Source: an uncultured Bacteroidales bacterium (GTDB taxonomy: Bacteria; Bacteroidota; Bacteroidia; Bacteroidales; Paludibacteraceae). From it: a stretch of 53,923 bases of DNA. Made by a program: the position numbers and the translations under genes. Under the pieces are notes generated by a model, which saw nothing but the letters and a program-made list of their open reading frames with translations, made no database searches and was not told where the DNA came from. Shown here in pieces: positions 50,301-53,923 of this stretch. Where the stretch lies: assembly GCA_946614295.1 (NCBI GenBank), contig CAMOGT010000008.1:1-53923 (forward strand), written 5' to 3'. Position 1 is the first letter of the stretch. Each line of letters begins with the position of its first letter.

Positions 50301-50427
50301 CGTTGTCACCATAAACAGGGAAATGCGCCTGTGTGGCACTTCCGCCGGAGTTAACGGTTACTGCCTGGTCGGCATAACCGTACGTGCAGAATAATACTGC
50401 TGCGAAGAATAAAAAAATCTTTTTCAT
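47371..50427 (-). CDS. Large exported fibronectin/jelly-roll protein, probable T9SS cargo
   Basis: A 1018-residue surface or secreted protein. The signal peptide is residues 1-19 (MKKIFLFFAAVLFCTYGYA). A beta-rich N-terminal part is followed by a fibronectin type III domain (about 200-290), a cleaved-adhesin/MAM-like jelly-roll (about 295-455) and further fibronectin-like modules. The last ~30 residues (AEKILHNGVLYILRPDGTIH then TATGVRVK) resemble short C-terminal signals of Bacteroidales T9SS cargo. I start at 50427. An ATG at 50439 would add MKID from the heptamer repeat. A role in adhesion or glycan binding is inferred. Confidence 0.8.
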   Translation of the reverse strand: MKKIFLFFAAVLFCTYGYADQAVTVNSGGSATQAHFPVYGDNVTEYGHKVQAIYLANQLTDITVGSEIKALTFYSATQTQAWGKAEFKVSLAKTDDSFFKNEKGAYAAASEGSTLTDVYEGKLAVADGELTINFDSPYTYEGGNLLIQVEVSRTAVSGAALPFYSANTADYLIKYANSASSREQKQPKVTFVLAGGTMEPVSPTCAAPTAVTVQTVTEATATVSWEGEATQYQYCVEREGNLPDWTAATTTTEKSVTVSGLYEEQKYYFYVRSYCSATEVSETVRTTFKTACARLNVPWIETFTRDAAGSSTAGDVAPECWTVSSAAPAVTIVAEKKDDGNGNQKPTGQQYLTARGGGATTAQVFALPLFNTQRLDTCELAFDYRTTYTGEAYGSLIIGYMTNPADASTFVPLDTLAQTATDQHVVFPLNNLPAGIEYIAFRFAGGSNNYGGVAMDNFILAGIGKSQYVDPSDEDLPDAAIYAQSYCEAQFTWYSYTAEAFGIGLFDATTGERIAGIVVTTGECDRFANADSVLFSQYDDYENKYYCSTKWILAAEGASKGAAWANAVTNIGTSASPVLGLKPGSYQVQVYAYTQGSESLGELLATIPFTLVSKEITGLQAAVAADKTKATLSWNEPELATGERLYVSVRAGETVAYDNYESKDVATSPLEVKVEEGKTYTAIVQILDKKKNPVGHEVVTDFTVGTNNYEPTNLSVNVANGDVATFAWNATTQADAYVIVLYLDGEFYSSLTVTGATTKTTYMPADGNWSWTLQAFTKGTNDKYFPASAEVTGGAFTVQIPDIPSNAIEANPWEMQAAYYPVEADDPDYREGKYIWFINLSCGNNGSAYPSASLIVYSDKEYGISGTYSTALNNVYMGKNLTFMAVANDGANIQRQTATSVELTLGFEGYDQEHFNEGYRYGRYSGKYTLRTEDGTVYAGRFQDIFCNSFNAEYLLDETGTVQQQHVGMWDEDPNAAYQAIENLAAPTDKAEKILHNGVLYILRPDGTIHTATGVRVK

Positions 50428-50431
50428 GTCA

Positions 50432-50466
50432 ATTTTCATTTTTCATTTTTCATTTTTCATCTTTCA
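50432..50466 (-). repeat. AAAAATG-type heptamer array upstream of the 1018-residue gene
   Basis: On the plus strand ATTTTCA, TTTTTCA x3 and TCTTTCA follow in 7-nt phase. On the coding strand the units read TGAAAAA/AAAAATG, so each contains an ATG, placed in successive frames just before the gene start. Confidence 0.85.
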
Positions 50467-50476
50467 TTTTATATGA

Positions 50477-52900
50477 TTATAGTTTTTGTCCTTGGGCATT
50501 GTACTTCACGCCGTTGAGAATGATTACTATCTGTCCGTTCTCGACAGTTTTGATTACCTGTTCGGCGGCGGAGGTGTTGTCCATACCTGTCGCGACCGGC
50601 TCTTCGGTTATCTCCGTTACCTTGACATCATCGATGTACAGGGAAGCATTCATACTTGTTCCTACTCCGTCAGCGAAGAAGGTTATCTTCACCGTCTTGC
50701 CCTCGAGCGCCGAGAGATCGAGTTTCTGTTCCGTCAGGTTATTGGCGTGGATGAACTGAGCCTCCACTTTGTTCTCCCCGTTCTCTACATCGGCAGCGAT
50801 TACCTTCCCCTCTACATAGCCGGTGTTGTTGCCATATACATTGCGGATGAAGAAGGACAGTTCGGCTTTCTTGCTCAGTACGATTTCCGGCGAAGAGATC
50901 ACTCCTGTCTCGTCCGTCTTGGCATTGAACCGCAGGGCGTTGAAGCCGCTGTTCGAGTAGTTGTTGTCGAGGCTCCATGCGCCTGCAGCTGAGCTCTCGC
51001 TCCAGGTGCCGGTAGTCCAGCAGTTGAGTTCGCCGCCTTCGAAGTTTTCCTCGAACGGCAGGACAAAGGTATCGCAAGCGGTGGTGAAGGAGAACTTGGC
51101 AGCCTCGCTCTGCACGCTCTCGCTGAACCAGGAACGCACGTAGAAATCATAAGCCGTTGCGGCAGTCAGTCCAGTCAGTTCGGCGGTTAGTCCTTCTTTG
51201 GGTTCAACGGCGGTCCAGTCGGGCTCTGCATCTTTGGCTACGCATGTATATTGGTACCAGCTGATACCGGCTACTGCGTCCCATGCGAGGGTAGCGGTGT
51301 GTGCCTCCAGAGCCGTTGCGGCAATGGTAGCCGGCGCGGCACAAGCCGGAGTGAAGGTTGCGAAGGCATAAGCTGTCTCCGAGCAATCCGGACGCACATA
51401 TATATCATACGTGCCGGCATTGAGACCGGTGAGAGTGAGCGAACGCTCGGTGCCCTCTACGGCAGTCCATGAAGCCGGTGTCTCGCCCGTTGCCACGCAG
51501 GCATAGAGATAAGCCGTCTCGTCCTTGCCCTGCTCCCAGGTTACGACTGCTCCGTCCGGGGTAGCCGTTGCCGTCACGTCCTTCGGTTTGGCACAGTCCG
51601 GGATAAGCTCTACGGTAATATCATCGATGAATACGGCGTATGTGTAAGAGGAAACCGCCTGATAGCGGAACGCGATACGCTCTGCGTCTGCCGGCAGCTC
51701 ATTGAGCGGATAAGCCTCTTCGGCTTTCATTGAACCGCTGTTCTGGTCGTACGCCTTGAGCAGGATAAACTCTCCGCCCTTGAAATATCCCAGCTCCGCT
51801 TTTCCGGAAAAAGTGGCACTCTCTGCCCGGTGCGAGAAAGCGATTTGCAGGGTATTGAGCGCCGCCTCGAACGGAGGCAGCAGCGCGTAACCGTAGCCGT
51901 TTGAGGCTATACCGTTCATGCGGAGAGCATTGGAGCTTAAAGTGGTCCAATAATCGCCGGCACTGACATCAATCGTCGTTTTGCCGGAAACATTGGCGTT
52001 CTCTACATCCCAGCAAGCGGGAAGGCTGCCCGTTGCGGTGCTGTTGAAATCTTCCGTCCAAGGCAGCTGACTGTTCGCGATAGCTGCGCAAGCGGTTTTG
52101 AATGCAGCCGAGACAGCAGTACTCTGATCATCGTCACTACATTTAGCGCGGAGATAGAACACATAATTGCTTACGGGATTCAGTCCTGTTACCGTAGCCG
52201 AAGTAGTGGTAGCGGTCTGCACGGCGGCATCCGCCCAATCCACCTCGGTACCCTCAGGCAGACAGACATATTGCCATGTTTCTTCCGTTCCGCCTTGGGT
52301 CCAGGAGAACGCAGCCGTTGTGCCTGTTACCTCGCCTTGCGTCAGACCGCTTGGTTTCTCGCAAGAAACAGCCACTTCGGCGGTAATCTCTACGTCATCC
52401 ACAAAGAGATAATACTGGTCATTGGAGTTATAGCGGATAGCTATGTATTTGGCATCAACCGGGAACGTGGCGTTGGTATATTGTTCCCATGTTGTATTGG
52501 TCGCATCAATCTGCGCGTCCCACGTAAAATTGGCGACATCGTTGTCCGTAGTGGAATACCCCACTTGGAACGACTCCGTGTAGCTTGCGCCCTGCACCTT
52601 GTAGTAGAACGAAACGTTCAGTGCGGAGGCTCCGGCAGGAACACTTAACTCCTTGGAAATAAGGTACTGGGGAGGATTCGTGTTGTAGTAGAACCTAAAA
52701 CTACGGGAAGTAGAGTGAGATGCCGTAGTTGAGATGCCGGTAGAGGAGTGACAACTCTGTCTCGTCCAGCCGTTCGTCTCCAGACTGTTGCTCTCGAAAT
52801 CTTCCGAAAGCACCACTTGCGTTTCCGCTTTCACTCCCGTCGGGACGCAGATGAGCGCCGCCGCAAGGAGCATCAGATTGTAAATCTTTTTCATTTTCAT
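50477..52900 (-). CDS. Exported fibronectin/jelly-roll protein, probable T9SS cargo
   Basis: An 807-residue protein built like its downstream neighbour: a signal peptide (MKMKKIYNLMLLAAALICVP, cut near VKA), a jelly-roll (about 27-175), fibronectin III (about 180-270), a second jelly-roll (about 275-430), two fibronectin III domains (about 435-605), a third jelly-roll (about 610-760) and a C-terminal sorting-like tail (VENGQIVIILNGVKYNAQG). I use ATG 52900. A longer frame from 52951 begins inside the heptamer repeat. It has its own promoter and lies 49 nt upstream of the 1018-residue gene, with heptamer repeats between. Ligand unknown. Confidence 0.82.
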   Translation of the reverse strand: MKMKKIYNLMLLAAALICVPTGVKAETQVVLSEDFESNSLETNGWTRQSCHSSTGISTTASHSTSRSFRFYYNTNPPQYLISKELSVPAGASALNVSFYYKVQGASYTESFQVGYSTTDNDVANFTWDAQIDATNTTWEQYTNATFPVDAKYIAIRYNSNDQYYLFVDDVEITAEVAVSCEKPSGLTQGEVTGTTAAFSWTQGGTEETWQYVCLPEGTEVDWADAAVQTATTTSATVTGLNPVSNYVFYLRAKCSDDDQSTAVSAAFKTACAAIANSQLPWTEDFNSTATGSLPACWDVENANVSGKTTIDVSAGDYWTTLSSNALRMNGIASNGYGYALLPPFEAALNTLQIAFSHRAESATFSGKAELGYFKGGEFILLKAYDQNSGSMKAEEAYPLNELPADAERIAFRYQAVSSYTYAVFIDDITVELIPDCAKPKDVTATATPDGAVVTWEQGKDETAYLYACVATGETPASWTAVEGTERSLTLTGLNAGTYDIYVRPDCSETAYAFATFTPACAAPATIAATALEAHTATLAWDAVAGISWYQYTCVAKDAEPDWTAVEPKEGLTAELTGLTAATAYDFYVRSWFSESVQSEAAKFSFTTACDTFVLPFEENFEGGELNCWTTGTWSESSAAGAWSLDNNYSNSGFNALRFNAKTDETGVISSPEIVLSKKAELSFFIRNVYGNNTGYVEGKVIAADVENGENKVEAQFIHANNLTEQKLDLSALEGKTVKITFFADGVGTSMNASLYIDDVKVTEITEEPVATGMDNTSAAEQVIKTVENGQIVIILNGVKYNAQGQKL

Positions 52901-52943
52901 AAAATATTTATTTTTCTTAGCCACAAGGGCACGATTAATTTCA

Positions 52944-52971
52944 TTTTTCATTTTTCATCTTTCATCTTTCA
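52944..52971 (-). repeat. Heptamer array in the leader of the 807-residue gene
   Basis: Plus-strand units TTTTTCA, TTTTTCA, TCTTTCA, TCTTTCA. It lies between promoter and start codon and is nearly the same as the array at 50432-50466. Confidence 0.85.
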
Positions 52972-53007
52972 TTTTACAAAAAAAGCACGCTTTTGTCAAA
53001 AAGCGCG

Positions 53008-53039
53008 CAAAGTTACGAATTTTTATTCAATTATGCAAA
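53008..53039 (-). promoter_or_regulatory. Promoter of the cargo-like gene pair
   Basis: On the minus strand TTTG (53039-53036) and TAACTTTG (53015-53008) are 20 bp apart. The transcript would have a leader of about 100 nt holding the heptamer array. Confidence 0.8.
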
Positions 53040-53089
53040 TCCGAGAGAAAAATTATGTACAAAAACACTCTAATTTGCTATAAATTCAG

Positions 53090-53905
53090 CTATTTAGAAC
53101 ATTCATTGAGCAGTTTGGCGAGCCTTATGCCGGCTATATAGAGTTGTTCTTCCATGGGAATGTGCCAGCGGTAGATATAGTGGTAGGTGTTGCCGTCCCA
53201 AGTCTGTTGGTAGGTGTAGATTTCCCCGGTGAGGCGGTAGGTGCGGAGGATGAGTTCCTCCTCGCTCATGCGGAGAATATCCTTTTTCTCACGGGCGTAC
53301 TCGCGCTCCAGTTTGGCTGCGTACTCGGTGTAGGAATAGCCCTGGCTCTCGATGAGTTTGGTGTCCCACACGGCGTGGAGGTTGGTCTCCCGTCCGAACC
53401 ACTTCATCCGGACGAGGTTACCGCCTTTGTCGTCCATGTGTCCGAGGTGCATGGGGCAGTAACGGTCTCCGGCCAAATGGACGATGAACCGCCAGGTGTG
53501 TACGTTGCCTTTCTTCTCCTTGAGGACGGTAGTTATGCTGTCCATGACGCGGAAGAGCGAACCGCCTTCCTTGGGGTAGTCGGTCAGTGCCGCCACGACA
53601 GCCGAGTCGCTCATGCCGGCGTTGAGGTCCTGAAAATGCCAGCCGTCCGTTATGCTCTGCGGGTAGATGGTGTCGCTTTTGATCTCGTCGGGCCAGTTCG
53701 CCCAATAGATTATCCCGTGGTCTGAGAGGGCCTTGTTGAGCGTCTTGCGCGCCTTGCAGTTCAGGTTGTCATACGCAATCTGCGCGATGATGCGGTGCCC
53801 CTCCTGCCCCCAAGAGAAAGCCGGGAGCGAGAAGATGACCATGCCGGTGAGGCAGAGAAGAAATTTGCTTTTTCTTTGTATGCAGATGGTGACTATGACC
53901 GTCAC
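53090..53905 (-). CDS. S1/P1-type nuclease
   Basis: Zinc-dependent nuclease for single-stranded nucleic acids, exported to the periplasm or outside. All nine expected zinc ligands are visible: W and H in SWGQEGHR after the signal peptide, D in NWPDEIKSD, H in GWHFQDL, H, D and H in FIVHLAGDRYCPMHLG, and H and D in LHAVWDTK. The frame stays open to the window end. GTG 53905 is the first usable start, but the true start may be further upstream or just before the signal peptide (KFLLCLTGMVIFSLPAFS). The 271-residue length is normal. Confidence 0.9.
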   Translation of the reverse strand: MTVIVTICIQRKSKFLLCLTGMVIFSLPAFSWGQEGHRIIAQIAYDNLNCKARKTLNKALSDHGIIYWANWPDEIKSDTIYPQSITDGWHFQDLNAGMSDSAVVAALTDYPKEGGSLFRVMDSITTVLKEKKGNVHTWRFIVHLAGDRYCPMHLGHMDDKGGNLVRMKWFGRETNLHAVWDTKLIESQGYSYTEYAAKLEREYAREKKDILRMSEEELILRTYRLTGEIYTYQQTWDGNTYHYIYRWHIPMEEQLYIAGIRLAKLLNECSK

Positions 53906-53923
53906 TCCGAGAAGGGCGGGGTA

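Noticed and set aside
48817..50394. A 525-residue open frame antisense to the 1018-residue adhesin-like gene
   Set aside because: Low-complexity composition and exact opposition to a clear gene. No independent signals.

Overview
The window is a contiguous piece of a chromosome from an uncultured-looking member of the Bacteroidales (phylum Bacteroidota), probably a host-associated anaerobe. The evidence is the Bacteroidota-type promoter (TTTG, a 19-20 bp spacer, TAnnTTTG) seen at several gene starts, almost no Shine-Dalgarno sequences, SprA and PorT-like proteins of the type IX secretion system (T9SS), Bacteroidota-only families (DUF5683, DUF4301, GldG) and a PPi-dependent phosphofructokinase. 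Base composition looks near 50% GC, with an AT-richer stretch at about 22.7-29.2 kb. I cannot name a genus.

Layout. 1-572: non-coding, filled with drifting 9-nt and 11-nt tandem arrays, then a promoter. 573-6360: pfp, a small exported protein, an HlyD/MFS efflux pair and a convergent acyl-ACP thioesterase. 6406-6704: tRNA-Gln(CTG) and two divergent promoters. 6726-21602: a long plus-strand run: nrnA-like DHH phosphoesterase, PpiC-type isomerase, GldG, a LysM/periplasmic-binding protein, a PorT-like barrel, kduI, a GT9 transferase, parA, parB, DUF5683, an MltD-like transglycosylase, a MerR regulator and a YfhO protein. Many of these genes overlap by 4 bases. 21595-30807: a minus-strand surface-glycan block (two glycosyltransferases, O-acetyltransferase, LicD, opine-dehydrogenase-like protein, a cytidylyltransferase-aminotransferase fusion), a PDDEXK (YhcG) nuclease, and kdsC plus kdsD. 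30951-34899: a GT4 transferase and a GDP-heptose pathway (hddA, gmhA, an hddC-gmhB fusion). 34871-36759: ispD and thiL. 36995-47334: ruvA, sprA, a NadR-like kinase and DUF4301. 47371-53905: two large fibronectin/jelly-roll proteins that look like T9SS cargo, and an S1/P1 nuclease.

Together the genes describe envelope building: Kdo and heptose supply, glycan assembly and decoration, peptidoglycan remodelling, outer-membrane folding, and T9SS export with its probable cargo, mixed with housekeeping genes (glycolysis, isoprenoids, thiamine, recombination, chromosome partition).

The most unusual signal is not a gene family. The window carries small repeats of several kinds: tandem arrays with units of 7, 8, 9 or 11 nt whose sequence drifts from unit to unit, and a dispersed palindromic element of the form GACC-[GC stem, 3-nt loop, stem GC]-TCAAAGAC. 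Both kinds occur between genes and also inside conserved genes in readable frames. The peptide KDRDEVAQRP appears in two unrelated proteins (NrnA-like and GldG) for this reason. Several start codons (sprA, the NadR-like gene, the gene at 2243) lie inside such repeats.
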